From NCBI GenBank assembly GCA_963644945.1, contig CAVIQK010000006.1, positions 1-64,000 of the forward strand: DNA of 64,000 nucleotides, written 5' to 3'. Within the stretch, counting starts at the first letter, position 1, and every line of letters begins with the position of its first letter. The DNA comes from CAVIQK01 sp963644945 (GTDB lineage: Bacteria; Bacillota; Clostridia; Christensenellales; DTU072). Positions 34,459-42,915 of the stretch are shown piece by piece. The position numbers and the translations under genes are program-made. The notes below the pieces were generated by a model that was not told the DNA's origin, did not search any database, and saw nothing but the letters and a program-made list of their open reading frames with translations.

Positions 34459-35337
34459 ATGAAAGGACTAATACTTGTAAACGCATATTTTTCCGACGAA
34501 AGTTATTTATATCAAGCCAAAAGATTAAAAGCCGAGTTTGAAAAAAAATCTGTAGCCGTCGATATAAGAAGAATCGACGACTTTTCTATTTATATAGAAA
34601 ACGGCAAACTAGTTTCCGATTATCCTAATGTCGATTTTATAATATATTGGGACAAGGATAAATACACCCTCAACATGCTCGACAAGTTAGGTGTCCGCCT
34701 TTTCAACACAAGCCAAGCGATTATGGATTGTGACGACAAAATGACCACCTACATAGCCCTTTCCGACCACAATATCCCCATCCCCAAAACCCTTTCGGGA
34801 CTGCTCTGTTTTGATCCGAAAGAAGAAATAAAACTTTCGACCGCAAAAGCCATCGAAGACAAATTAAAATACCCCATAATCGCCAAATACAGTTACGGAT
34901 CTCTCGGCAAAGGTGTCTTTATGGCGCACAATAGGGAAGAACTTATTGACATAATGAACAAACTCAAATGTTCCCCTCACCTATACCAAGAATGTATCAC
35001 GTCAAGTTACGGCAAAGACCTTCGCATAATCGTTGTCGGTGGCGAAGTGGTAGGGGGCATGATACGAGAATCAAGCGGTGATTTTCGTTCCAATATCGGT
35101 GCAGGCGGACATGGTACGGTATATGCACTTACCGAAGAACAAAAAGAACTTGCCGAAAAAATTGCCTCAATACTCAACCTAGACTATTGCGGAATAGATA
35201 TTCTTTTCGGAGAAAACGGCCCCGTTGTTTGCGAAGTCAATTCCAATGCTTTCTTTTGTACTTTTGAAAAAATTACATCTATAAACGTTGCCGAAAAATA
35301 CGTCAACCACGTTATCAAAACCATCAACAACAGATAG
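34459..35337 (+). CDS. RimK-like ATP-grasp ligase
   Basis: 292 aa. N-terminal Rossmann-like pre-ATP-grasp domain, then ATP-grasp motifs: KYPIIAKYSYGSLGKGVFM (ATP-lysine and Gly loop, near residue 140), LYQECI, RIIVVGGEVVGGMIR, FRSNIGAGG, and the metal-binding end VVCEVNSNAFF. This is the RimK / lysine-biosynthesis / CofF-like group, which joins an amino acid (often glutamate) to a carboxylate. Ribosomal S6, a peptide, or the exported proteins upstream are possible substrates. Position 13 bp after the surface genes argues for operon membership. Confidence 0.82.
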   Translation: MKGLILVNAYFSDESYLYQAKRLKAEFEKKSVAVDIRRIDDFSIYIENGKLVSDYPNVDFIIYWDKDKYTLNMLDKLGVRLFNTSQAIMDCDDKMTTYIALSDHNIPIPKTLSGLLCFDPKEEIKLSTAKAIEDKLKYPIIAKYSYGSLGKGVFMAHNREELIDIMNKLKCSPHLYQECITSSYGKDLRIIVVGGEVVGGMIRESSGDFRSNIGAGGHGTVYALTEEQKELAEKIASILNLDYCGIDILFGENGPVVCEVNSNAFFCTFEKITSINVAEKYVNHVIKTINNR

Positions 35338-35360
35338 TCATTTTAATTTAGACTGTCAAA

Positions 35361-36023
35361 TTATTTATTTCTCAACTTAAAAAACACATTTTGCAATGCT
35401 TTTAGCCCAAGACAAAACAAAAATGTCGCAAGGTACATTCCGACCATAGAAAGAGGCACTGCCCAATTTTTTCCGCCGAAAGTAAACCCGTAAAAATCAT
35501 CCCAAATTCCTGCAAATACCACGCAAGAAACATAGATTATACTATATACAACAGTAGGAATAAGTCCAAAAATCGATGCCCTAAAAGACACTTTCTTACC
35601 CGTTTCTACCCCCACAAGAGATATTATAGCGACAATCGGAATAATAAGATGCAGGAATATATTAGGACCTGCAAGCATCGGTGCATAGCCGATAGTAGGG
35701 CCCAAAAAGAGCATAACCGTAAGGAAAGTGACAGTGACAGCCGTCGTCCCCACGAACTTAAAAACAAGTACCCAATAAGGAATTTCATCTTTTCCCGAGA
35801 TTAGCGAGTTAATATCAAAAGGAATGACAAAAAGAGCCGTCAGAGCCACCAATATATTAGAAAGGTTGGTAAAATATCTCAAAGCAATCGTTCCGTTGCT
35901 CATGTTTCCGGCAATATTCCCTACCAGCATCTCGACAATAGAGTAAGCCGTCATCATGACGATAGCGGTATTTAATGCAAGCGATATTCCGCTAAATATT
36001 CTAGTTTTCTTTGTTTCGTTCAT
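35361..36023 (-). CDS. Pr6Pr-like six-TM membrane protein
   Basis: 220 aa, six predicted helices. Segments LRYFTNLSNILVALTALF, LFLGPTIGYAPML and PNIFLHLIIPIVAIIS match the Pr6Pr / FAR-17a-AIG1-like group; eukaryotic AIG1/ADTRP relatives are lipid (FAHFA) hydrolases, but bacterial members are uncharacterised. The promoter lies directly against the ATG, with no ribosome-binding site (see the promoter entry). Ends convergently with the ATP-grasp gene. Confidence 0.65.
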   Translation of the reverse strand: MNETKKTRIFSGISLALNTAIVMMTAYSIVEMLVGNIAGNMSNGTIALRYFTNLSNILVALTALFVIPFDINSLISGKDEIPYWVLVFKFVGTTAVTVTFLTVMLFLGPTIGYAPMLAGPNIFLHLIIPIVAIISLVGVETGKKVSFRASIFGLIPTVVYSIIYVSCVVFAGIWDDFYGFTFGGKNWAVPLSMVGMYLATFLFCLGLKALQNVFFKLRNK

Positions 36024-36030
36024 ACCGAAA

Positions 36031-36059
36031 ATTATACACCGAAAACCTTATTTTGTAAA
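36031..36059 (-). promoter_or_regulatory. Promoter predicting a leaderless Pr6Pr-like mRNA
   Basis: Minus strand TTTACA (36059-36054), 17 nt, TATAAT (36036-36031), then 7 nt to the ATG at 36023, so +1 falls at or one base before the start codon. Confidence 0.7.
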
Positions 36060-36060
36060 C

Positions 36061-36633
36061 CTAGAAATTTATAACTCCCAAGTGTTCGAGAAGAATTTTG
36101 ACACCGAGAAGCACAAGAATAACTCCCCCCACAAAAGTCGCTTTTTTCTCGAATTTTGCGCCGAACAAATTGCCGATTTTGAGTCCTATTCCCGAAAGAA
36201 TAAAGGTCGTCACCCCGATTATCGATACGGCAAGCGGTACATTTACGTCTTCAAGCAGAGCAAAAGTTACTCCGATTGCAAGCGCATCGATGCTTGTTGC
36301 GACGGCATTTACAAACATTGACGGATTAGAAAACGAAGACGACACTTTTTCTTCTTTTTTAGAAAATGAGTCCGCTATCATTTTTAGTCCGAGAACAACA
36401 AGTAGTGCGAAAGCGATCCAGTGATCGTACTCGGTGATATACTGTTGAAAGGTCGTTCCTAAAAGATAACCAAAAGACGGCATCAATGCCTGAAAGCATC
36501 CAAACCATGCCCCTACGATTACAAAATGGTACCATTTAAGTTTTTCTTTTACCGAAAGTCCCTTGCATACGGACACTGCGAAAGCATCCATCGACAGACC
36601 GATTCCGATCAAAATTATTTCTAAAATTCCCAT
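36061..36633 (-). CDS. mntP: Manganese efflux pump MntP
   Basis: 190 aa, six helices in two DUF204-type repeats. The conserved ISLSMDAFAVS-type motif (IGLSMDAFAVSVCKG) opens repeat one and ATSIDALAIGVTFAL opens repeat two, each with the metal-coordinating Asp. It exports Mn2+ when intracellular levels are toxic. The start is the ATG at 36633 preceded by GGAGGG; the in-frame TTG four codons upstream would swallow that site. Controlled by the yybP-ykoY element upstream. Confidence 0.93.
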   Translation of the reverse strand: MGILEIILIGIGLSMDAFAVSVCKGLSVKEKLKWYHFVIVGAWFGCFQALMPSFGYLLGTTFQQYITEYDHWIAFALLVVLGLKMIADSFSKKEEKVSSSFSNPSMFVNAVATSIDALAIGVTFALLEDVNVPLAVSIIGVTTFILSGIGLKIGNLFGAKFEKKATFVGGVILVLLGVKILLEHLGVINF

Positions 36634-36654
36634 TTTACCCTCCAAAAATATAAA

Positions 36655-36684
36655 GACTCAAGCACAAAAGATCGTGCCTGAGTC
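36655..36684 (-). terminator. Terminator of the manganese riboswitch
   Basis: Minus-strand stem GACTCAGGCAC / GTGCTTGAGTC (one G-T pair) followed by a T-rich tract, 20 nt upstream of mntP. Its 5' arm overlaps the 3' strand of aptamer helix P1. Confidence 0.88.
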
Positions 36685-36765
36685 TCGAATTTTAAGATAA
36701 GCCAGACCACAAGGTCAGCATGTTGACTTACCGCTCCAAGAGTATCTACTCCCTCAACGCAGGAT
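36677..36765 (-). promoter_or_regulatory. yybP-ykoY manganese riboswitch
   Basis: Read on the minus strand: TTGAGGGAGTAG at the 5' side, AAGTCAACATGCTGACC in the middle, GGTCTGGCTTATCTT and GAGACTCAGG at the 3' side, the conserved features of the yybP-ykoY class. P1 pairs TGCGTTGAG with CTCAGGCA (one bulge). The latter is also the terminator's 5' arm, so Mn2+ binding should allow read-through into mntP. Agreement of ligand class with the gene downstream strengthens the call. Confidence 0.9.
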
Positions 36766-36766
36766 T

Positions 36767-36795
36767 ATGATAGCACCAAAACACACCATTGTCAA
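36767..36795 (-). promoter_or_regulatory. Promoter of the mntP riboswitch transcript
   Basis: Minus strand TTGACA (36795-36790), 17 nt, TATCAT (36772-36767). Confidence 0.8.
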
Positions 36796-36920
36796 CAAAA
36801 AAACGAAAAGTTGAAAAAGTTTCACATTTTAACATTGCAAAAAAAATTTTCAATTTTTCAATAAAGATTTAAGAAAAAGGCATTATCGTAAAATTATTAA
36901 GACGAAAAAGGAGCGAAATT

Positions 36921-38822
36921 ATGAAAAAAATACTTCCCATAATCTTGATACTAATTATTGCACTATTCACTTTTTGTGCGTGCGACACCGAAAACGGAAC
37001 CGAAAGCGAAAAGAACCCCACCCCTTTTGAAAACCCGGGCGACACATTAGGTGGCGGAGGTACGGCAACCACCCCCGAAACAATATCGACCACGACTACC
37101 GAAACATCCATCGAAAATGCAATTACGGTAGATTTGACGGACGAAAAAAGTGATACCGACCAAAGTAGTGCCACTACATTTTTAGGAGAAACGATCACGA
37201 CTGCCGGAGATTACATTTTATCGGGGACATATTCCGAGGGCATTACTATTTCGGTAGGCAACAAAGAGACCGTTCATCTTTTCCTCAGCAATGCAACAAT
37301 AACATCTACTAGCGGAATCGCCATTTCCAACACCAACAAAAAGAGCGACCTCATAATCACACTCGTTGACGGCACGACCAACACCGTATCTACAAGCGGA
37401 GAAGATGCCAACGCCATCCACGTAAAAGGCAATTTGACCATCAACGGCACCGGTACTCTAAATGTATCGAGTAGCACCAAAAACGGCATCAAGGTTACCA
37501 AAGTAGCCACTATGGTAGACGCAACCGTCAATATTACATCAGTAGGACACGGCATCACCGCCCGCACGATAATATGCGACAACGTCACTTTCAATATCGA
37601 AGCGGAAAAAGACGGCATCCAAGCCGAATGCGACGACGAAACTGTAGCCTACACTACAGAAGAGGGCTATATTTCGCTAAAAAATGTCAATCTCACTACG
37701 ACCGTCCAAGGCGATTCTATCCAAGCCGACACCTTCGTTTATATCGACGGTGGCACCTACAATCTCACTTCAATCGGTCAGTTTGTAGAAAAAACTTCTT
37801 CTAGTATGACGACTTACGACTTGACCGCAGACGATTTTAGATACAAAAAGGTAGGCACTACATATCAAAAAGTAGCATCCGACAGCAATCAAGGAGAGTA
37901 TGCACTTGCCCAAAGTGCCAAAGGCATAAAGGTAGGCGAAATAAAATATACGGACGCTAGCGGCACCGAAACGACGGTTACGGACGGGGATTACTATATC
38001 ATCATCAAGAGTGGCACATTTACCCTCAACACATCCGACGATGCGATACACACCAACAGCGGCAATCTAACAATTGACGGTGGCACCTTCACCATTACGA
38101 CGCTAGACGACGGCATCACGTCCGACGGACTCACCAAGATAAACGGTGGGAATATAACGATAACATCCTCTTACGAGGGAATAGAAGGATCTTACGTCGA
38201 AATCAACGGTGGCAATCTTGACATAACATCCCTTGACGACGGCATCAATGCGGCAAGTGACGACACCTCGGTTTCCGAATATATAGTCATATCCGGCGGA
38301 ACAGTGACAATAGACGCATCCGGCGACGGCTTAGATTCCAACGGCTCACTACTGATTTCAGGTGGCACAGTCACCGTATATGGTCCTACAACGGGCGGAG
38401 ATGCAGGCATGGATGCAGATTCGGGCATACTGATTAACGGTGGCACAGTCTTCGTTTCCTCGTCACTCGGCATGGTCGAAACCCCTGCCACCAATTCAAC
38501 CCAATACGTCTTGTCTTATGCCGAAAGTAGTGGCGAATCGGCAGGCTCGACTCTCACGATAAAGAATTCCGACGGCACCGAGATTTACACCGTCACCGTC
38601 AAAAAGAATTGCCAGTCGATTATAATATCGCTACCCGAATTTACCCAAGGTCAAACATACTATGTATATTCGGGCGACACTAAAATAACCGAGTTCACAA
38701 TAAGTTCCACCATCACAACCGTCGGAGTTTCCGGCGGTATGGGACAAGGCGGTATGAATCAAGGCGGTATGAATCAAGGCGGTATGAATCAAGGCGGAAA
38801 TCATGGCGGTAGAAGACCGTGA
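36921..38822 (+). CDS. Lipoprotein with Cthe_2159-like carbohydrate-binding beta-helix
   Basis: 633 aa. Signal peptide with lipobox FCAC (Cys near residue 21), a Thr/Ser/Glu-rich linker, then a right-handed beta-helix: coils such as GNLTINGTGTLNV, SGNLTIDGGTFTITT, SDGLTKINGGNITIT, YVEINGGNLDITS, DDGINAASDD and SLLISGGTVTVYG. This matches the Cthe_2159 family, whose founder binds cellulose or polygalacturonate with calcium. A C-terminal jelly-roll-like segment precedes a Gly/Met/Gln repeat tail and a basic end (GGRRP). Ribosome-binding site AAGGAG. Likely a surface glycan-binding protein. Confidence 0.8.
   Translation: MKKILPIILILIIALFTFCACDTENGTESEKNPTPFENPGDTLGGGGTATTPETISTTTTETSIENAITVDLTDEKSDTDQSSATTFLGETITTAGDYILSGTYSEGITISVGNKETVHLFLSNATITSTSGIAISNTNKKSDLIITLVDGTTNTVSTSGEDANAIHVKGNLTINGTGTLNVSSSTKNGIKVTKVATMVDATVNITSVGHGITARTIICDNVTFNIEAEKDGIQAECDDETVAYTTEEGYISLKNVNLTTTVQGDSIQADTFVYIDGGTYNLTSIGQFVEKTSSSMTTYDLTADDFRYKKVGTTYQKVASDSNQGEYALAQSAKGIKVGEIKYTDASGTETTVTDGDYYIIIKSGTFTLNTSDDAIHTNSGNLTIDGGTFTITTLDDGITSDGLTKINGGNITITSSYEGIEGSYVEINGGNLDITSLDDGINAASDDTSVSEYIVISGGTVTIDASGDGLDSNGSLLISGGTVTVYGPTTGGDAGMDADSGILINGGTVFVSSSLGMVETPATNSTQYVLSYAESSGESAGSTLTIKNSDGTEIYTVTVKKNCQSIIISLPEFTQGQTYYVYSGDTKITEFTISSTITTVGVSGGMGQGGMNQGGMNQGGMNQGGNHGGRRP
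38746..38790 (+). repeat. Three perfect copies of a 15-bp in-frame repeat
   Basis: AAGGCGGTATGAATC occurs three times in tandem, with a related unit before and a partial unit after. It encodes the QGGMN repeats at the C-terminus of the beta-helix lipoprotein. Perfect identity between copies suggests active expansion or contraction. Confidence 0.9.
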
Positions 38823-38899
38823 CAGAGCCTCGTTTGATTGACTAATACCCTAGGATATGCTACTATAACAAAAAGATAAGGCGAAAGCCAACGGGAAGT

Positions 38900-39010
38900 G
38901 TGGACCATTCTACAAGTAGTATCGGATTACATTCCCCCAACTTTTTGAGAAAAGACGACCGAGCCGTCAAAAAACATAGAAAACGCAAAGAAGAGGAAGA
39001 AGAATTATAG
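38900..39010 (+). CDS. Possible small protein or gene remnant (36 aa)
   Basis: A frame open through 38,823-39,010 ends ...LHSPNFLRKDD and then a very basic-acidic tail (AVKKHRKRKEEEEEL). The only usable start in it is a GTG at 38900, without a good ribosome-binding site. It ends 3 bp before the PHP gene start at 39014. Codon content looks coding-like, so it may be a true small protein coupled to the PHP gene or the decayed end of a longer gene. Confidence 0.3.
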   Translation: MDHSTSSIGLHSPNFLRKDDRAVKKHRKRKEEEEEL

Positions 39011-39013
39011 ACC

Positions 39014-39709
39014 ATGTATAAATTGGAAATGCATCTTCATACACTAGGCAAATCACCTTGTGCAACGACCGACGAAAAGACCATTGCCGAACTGTACGAA
39101 AGCAACGGTTATGACGGTATAATCTGTACCAACCATTATATTTCCGAACTATTCAGAAGTTATTACCAAAAGTCTAGCGACCGAGACAACGCCCTCTATT
39201 ACGTTGACGGCTATTACACCCTAAAAGCCGAGTGCGAAAAAAGACACATTGACGTCTTTCTAGGCATGGAATTATGTATAGATTCCCTTACGTACTACAA
39301 GCCGTATCCCCCGCATGCAGAACTCTTAATATACGGTATAACCCCCGAATATATAATCGAAAACCCTACCGACTTATTCAAAATGAGCCTAGAAGAAGTG
39401 TCATCGTTTTGCAAAAGTCAAGGTTGGATTTTAGGGCAATCTCACCCGTATAGATCGGCAAGTGTCGTTCCGCTTGATCCCAAGTTTCTAGAAGCGGTAG
39501 AAGCCTACAACGGCCATCACAGCCACGTCAACCAAAACGAAAAGGCAATGAAGATGGCAGAAGACAACGGCTTACTAAAAACAGCAGGGAGCGACTTCCA
39601 CCACATCGACGGAGTAGATGCCGGAGTTTACCTAAAAAATGCCGTCAAAACCAACGAAGAATTGGTTGAAGAATTGCGACGTCGTAGGCACATCATATTT
39701 CATACATAA
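39014..39709 (+). CDS. PHP-domain metal-dependent phosphoesterase
   Basis: 231 aa. PHP metal-ligand motifs: EMHLHTLGKSPCA (HxH) at the N-terminus, CTNHYISE, LGMELCID, GQSHPYR, and TAGSDFHH with the final D/H pair near residue 195. The family hydrolyses phosphoesters such as pAp, nucleotides or histidinol phosphate; nothing here fixes the substrate. The GAGGAAGAAG upstream is poorly spaced from the ATG, so translation may be coupled to the preceding small frame. Terminator follows. Confidence 0.82.
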   Translation: MYKLEMHLHTLGKSPCATTDEKTIAELYESNGYDGIICTNHYISELFRSYYQKSSDRDNALYYVDGYYTLKAECEKRHIDVFLGMELCIDSLTYYKPYPPHAELLIYGITPEYIIENPTDLFKMSLEEVSSFCKSQGWILGQSHPYRSASVVPLDPKFLEAVEAYNGHHSHVNQNEKAMKMAEDNGLLKTAGSDFHHIDGVDAGVYLKNAVKTNEELVEELRRRRHIIFHT

Positions 39710-39738
39710 AAAAAGAGTACCGACAAGGTACTCTTTCT
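39707..39738. terminator. Bidirectional terminator (PHP / M28)
   Basis: 10-bp stem AAAGAGTACC / GGTACTCTTT with a 5-nt loop, between convergent genes. Confidence 0.85.
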
Positions 39739-39753
39739 TATATTGTAGATATT

Positions 39754-40995
39754 TTATTCCGGAAGACCGTTTTTATCGAAATAATCTATTGTTTGCAACA
39801 GTATTTCATATCCGTTTTCTACGGCTTTCGGGTTAGAATATTCCATTGTATCGAGTCTAGTGTGATAATACGGCGGAGCCATAGGATTCATTGCCGCAAG
39901 AGCAGCCGATTCAAGTCCTTCTTTGGTAAATGCCGCAGCATCGGAAGAGCCCAAAAATACCGTTGCCCATTCAAGACCGTTGTCATATTTTCCGGTGTTT
40001 CTAGCGCCGATATCAAGGAGTTTTGCGACTCTTTCGCTATTCTTAATGGTACCCGTCATATCACGAGAATATATCTTCATATATTCGAGATCTGTAAGGG
40101 TATCGACTGCGATAAAGACAGTTTCGACACCGCTTTCGAGTATTTCTTTTTTATGTGTTTTAGCATGGTATTGAGTGCCTCTAAGACCGCATTCTTCACT
40201 ACCGCCGAGCATACCGACGACTTCGGTGTGTTCATATCTTATATCGGCATCGTGTAGATATTTAAGAACCGACATCGCAGCCGTACAACCCGTCAAATTG
40301 TCATTTGCTCCGGGAGAGAAGTGCGAGTAATCTACAAACATCCATAGTAGCACTACACCGGGGATATTTATCCATAGGAGTTGGCTTATCCACCAAATAC
40401 CGTTAGGCGAGCCGATGAGAGTAGCATCTCCCATAGCGAAGTAGTAGATACATACCGCAAGAGTAAATAATGCGCCGAGTATCGAAAGGACAGGTCCTAT
40501 AATCAGACCAAAAGTTCCCATACGATAGAAAGCGCCCCACTCATAACAAGAGTCCGGATGCCCGTCAATGACAATACGACGTTTTACTTCACCGGTAGGT
40601 TTCCTGACCGCCCACGAGTTTTTAGACGTTGCTTTGGGCAAGAAATAATCGTTAAGTTTCTTATATAGTAAGAACTCAACTATTACATCTACAAGACCAA
40701 GGATTGTGCAAATAAAAGTAATGATCGGCGAAACATAACAAAGTGCCCAACCGATAATAAAGACAATAGGAATAAATTTTACAAAACTATAAAAAGCAGT
40801 AGGAGTTACTGTAAATTTTTCCTCACCGTATTCGTCCGCCCAGTTTCCTTCCTTAACTTTTCCGATAAGGTGATCTTGACAGTCGTGCTCTTGTTGACTC
40901 CCCGGCATACGAGGACCGATGTTATCGACGATATATTTGATTTCTTTCATCGAAAAATCGACAGCATCGTTAAGTAGATCTTGTCTTATTTCCAT
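39754..40995 (-). CDS. Membrane-embedded M28 family zinc aminopeptidase
   Basis: 413 aa. Peptidase M28 motifs: DGHPDS (first zinc His, near residue 142), SPGANDNLTG (Asp bridging both metals, near 226), GGSEECGLRG (catalytic Glu pair, near 264), an Asp in FIAVDTLTD, and YYHTRLDT near 385. Unusually, four hydrophobic helices are interleaved: two before the first zinc ligand (~67-110) and two between the first and second ligands (~160-220). The family removes N-terminal residues from peptides. Start follows GGAGG. Monocistronic. Confidence 0.85.
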   Translation of the reverse strand: MEIRQDLLNDAVDFSMKEIKYIVDNIGPRMPGSQQEHDCQDHLIGKVKEGNWADEYGEEKFTVTPTAFYSFVKFIPIVFIIGWALCYVSPIITFICTILGLVDVIVEFLLYKKLNDYFLPKATSKNSWAVRKPTGEVKRRIVIDGHPDSCYEWGAFYRMGTFGLIIGPVLSILGALFTLAVCIYYFAMGDATLIGSPNGIWWISQLLWINIPGVVLLWMFVDYSHFSPGANDNLTGCTAAMSVLKYLHDADIRYEHTEVVGMLGGSEECGLRGTQYHAKTHKKEILESGVETVFIAVDTLTDLEYMKIYSRDMTGTIKNSERVAKLLDIGARNTGKYDNGLEWATVFLGSSDAAAFTKEGLESAALAAMNPMAPPYYHTRLDTMEYSNPKAVENGYEILLQTIDYFDKNGLPE

Positions 40996-41072
40996 TTTGC
41001 CTCCAAAAAAATATAAAAAATTGAGTAAAAAAATTAAAACTCTAACAAATATTTTATATTAAAAATAAAGTA

Positions 41073-41101
41073 TAGTCAATACCGAAATTTTGTGTTACTA
41101 T
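41073..41101 (+). promoter_or_regulatory. Promoter predicting a leaderless uvrC mRNA
   Basis: TAGTCA (41073-41078), 17 nt, TACTAT (41096-41101); +1 seven bases later is the A of the ATG at 41108. No ribosome-binding site lies upstream of that ATG. Confidence 0.55.
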
Positions 41102-41107
41102 ATACCT

Positions 41108-42904
41108 ATGGATGCATTAAAGGAAAAAATACAAAATTTACCGGATAGTAGCGGTGTATATATTTACAAAGGCGAACACAACGAAATTTTGTATGTAGGC
41201 AAAGCCAAAAACTTAAAACGTAGAGTATCGCAATACTTTTTCAAGTCCGTAAGACAAGCCAAAACTCTTGCTTTAAGAGAGAAAATTTGCGATCTCAACT
41301 ATATTGTCACCCCGTCTGAACTTGATGCCCTAGTTTTAGAAAACAATCTCATAAAAAGGCACAAGCCCCCTTACAATATACTGTTAAAGGACGACAAAAC
41401 CTACCCTTATGTCAAAATAAAACTAAAAGAAGACTACCCCTCGGTAGAGATTACGAGAGTGCTAAAACAAGACGGTAGCAGATATTTCGGTCCCTACATG
41501 CTCGGCATATCGGCTACGGCAATTATGGACGTTCTGCACTATGCTTTCCCCATAAGAAGTTGCCGACGAGATCTAAAACATCCGTCCGACGTTTGCCTTG
41601 ACTACCACTTGGGAAGATGTCTTGGCCCTTGCAACCGAAAATGCACCAAAGAAGAATATAGATTGATGCTTGACGGTGTCATAAAATTTCTTTCGGGAGA
41701 CGATAAATCGGTGGCGGACGATCTAACCCGAAAGATGGAAGATGCTTCCGAAAAAGAAGATTTCGAACTTGCCAAAGAATATAGAGACAGTTTGAAGATT
41801 TTAGACGTTCTTGTCAGAAAACAAGTCGCCTATCTTCCTCGCAATTTGGATGCCGACGTTTTTGGAATTTACGGCGACAGTCTAGGTGCCGTAGTCAATA
41901 TTTTGATGGTAAGAGGAGGCAAAATTCTCGGCTCCGACTCTATCCCCTTGACCGACGATTCCCCCGAAACTTTTTCGCAATTCCTTATTCAGTATTACGA
42001 CCATATCCCCGTAATTGCCACAAAACTAATCGTTTCCTGTCTTCCGGAGTTTGACAGTCAAATAGTCGATTATCTCAAGGAAAAAGCGGGTAAAAAGGTA
42101 GAATTTGTCCTTCCGCAAATGGGTGTTTTATACGACATTTTAGAGATGAGCCAAAAAAATGCCAAAGAGTTCATGGACAAAAATGCCGGCAAAATAAAAA
42201 TGCACAACGACATGACCATAGGTGCGGTTTTAGAACTTTACAACAGTCTCAATTTGTCAAGACCTCCTTACAGAATGGAGTGCTACGACATATCTAATAT
42301 CAGCGGCACCAACAAAGTGTCCTCAATGGTAGTGTTCAAGTCCGGAGTCAAAGCCGCCAACCACTACCGAAAATTCAAAATAAAAACCGTAGAAGGCTCC
42401 AACGATTTTGCATCGATGCGAGAAACCCTTACCAGACGTATAAGAAAAATAGGCAATTCCGAAGACATTTCCTTCAACGAAAAACCCGATTTAATCGTAA
42501 TTGACGGCGGAAAAGGTCAATTATCGTCGGTTGCCGACATAATTCCCGACGACATTGACGTAATATCGCTAGCAAAAAGGATGGAAGAAGTTTTTGTTCG
42601 TGGTCGTGGTACGGAGCCTTACGTTCTCGATATGGACTCCAACGCCCTAAAACTCATCCAACGTCTAAGAGACGAGTCCCACAGATTCGCCATAACTTTC
42701 CATAGAGAACTTCGAGGCAAAGCCCAAACCAAGTCTTGCCTAACGGATATAGACGGAGTAGGCGAAAAAACCGCCAAAAGGCTTATGACCGTCTATAAAG
42801 ACATCAATTTAATTGCCTCGGCAGAGATAGCCGATCTCGAAGAAAAAGGATTTAATAAGAAAGTCGCAGAAAATATTTTCAAATTCTTCCATAGTATGAT
42901 ATAA
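41108..42904 (+). CDS. uvrC: Excinuclease ABC subunit UvrC
   Basis: 598 aa. Makes both incisions in nucleotide excision repair. GIY-YIG nuclease domain at the N-terminus (SSGVYIYKG...ILYVGKAKNLKRRV), a cysteine-rich linker (CLDYHLGRCLGPCNRKC), UVR helix pair near 200-235 (EKEDFELAKEYRDSLKIL), C-terminal RNase H-like nuclease (MECYDISNISG, LIVIDGGKGQLS), and a terminal HhH2 motif (DIDGVGEKTAKRL). Start taken at 41108; a TTG six codons upstream is in frame but lies within the predicted promoter. Confidence 0.95.
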   Translation: MDALKEKIQNLPDSSGVYIYKGEHNEILYVGKAKNLKRRVSQYFFKSVRQAKTLALREKICDLNYIVTPSELDALVLENNLIKRHKPPYNILLKDDKTYPYVKIKLKEDYPSVEITRVLKQDGSRYFGPYMLGISATAIMDVLHYAFPIRSCRRDLKHPSDVCLDYHLGRCLGPCNRKCTKEEYRLMLDGVIKFLSGDDKSVADDLTRKMEDASEKEDFELAKEYRDSLKILDVLVRKQVAYLPRNLDADVFGIYGDSLGAVVNILMVRGGKILGSDSIPLTDDSPETFSQFLIQYYDHIPVIATKLIVSCLPEFDSQIVDYLKEKAGKKVEFVLPQMGVLYDILEMSQKNAKEFMDKNAGKIKMHNDMTIGAVLELYNSLNLSRPPYRMECYDISNISGTNKVSSMVVFKSGVKAANHYRKFKIKTVEGSNDFASMRETLTRRIRKIGNSEDISFNEKPDLIVIDGGKGQLSSVADIIPDDIDVISLAKRMEEVFVRGRGTEPYVLDMDSNALKLIQRLRDESHRFAITFHRELRGKAQTKSCLTDIDGVGEKTAKRLMTVYKDINLIASAEIADLEEKGFNKKVAENIFKFFHSMI

Positions 42905-42915
42905 TAAATTTTACT

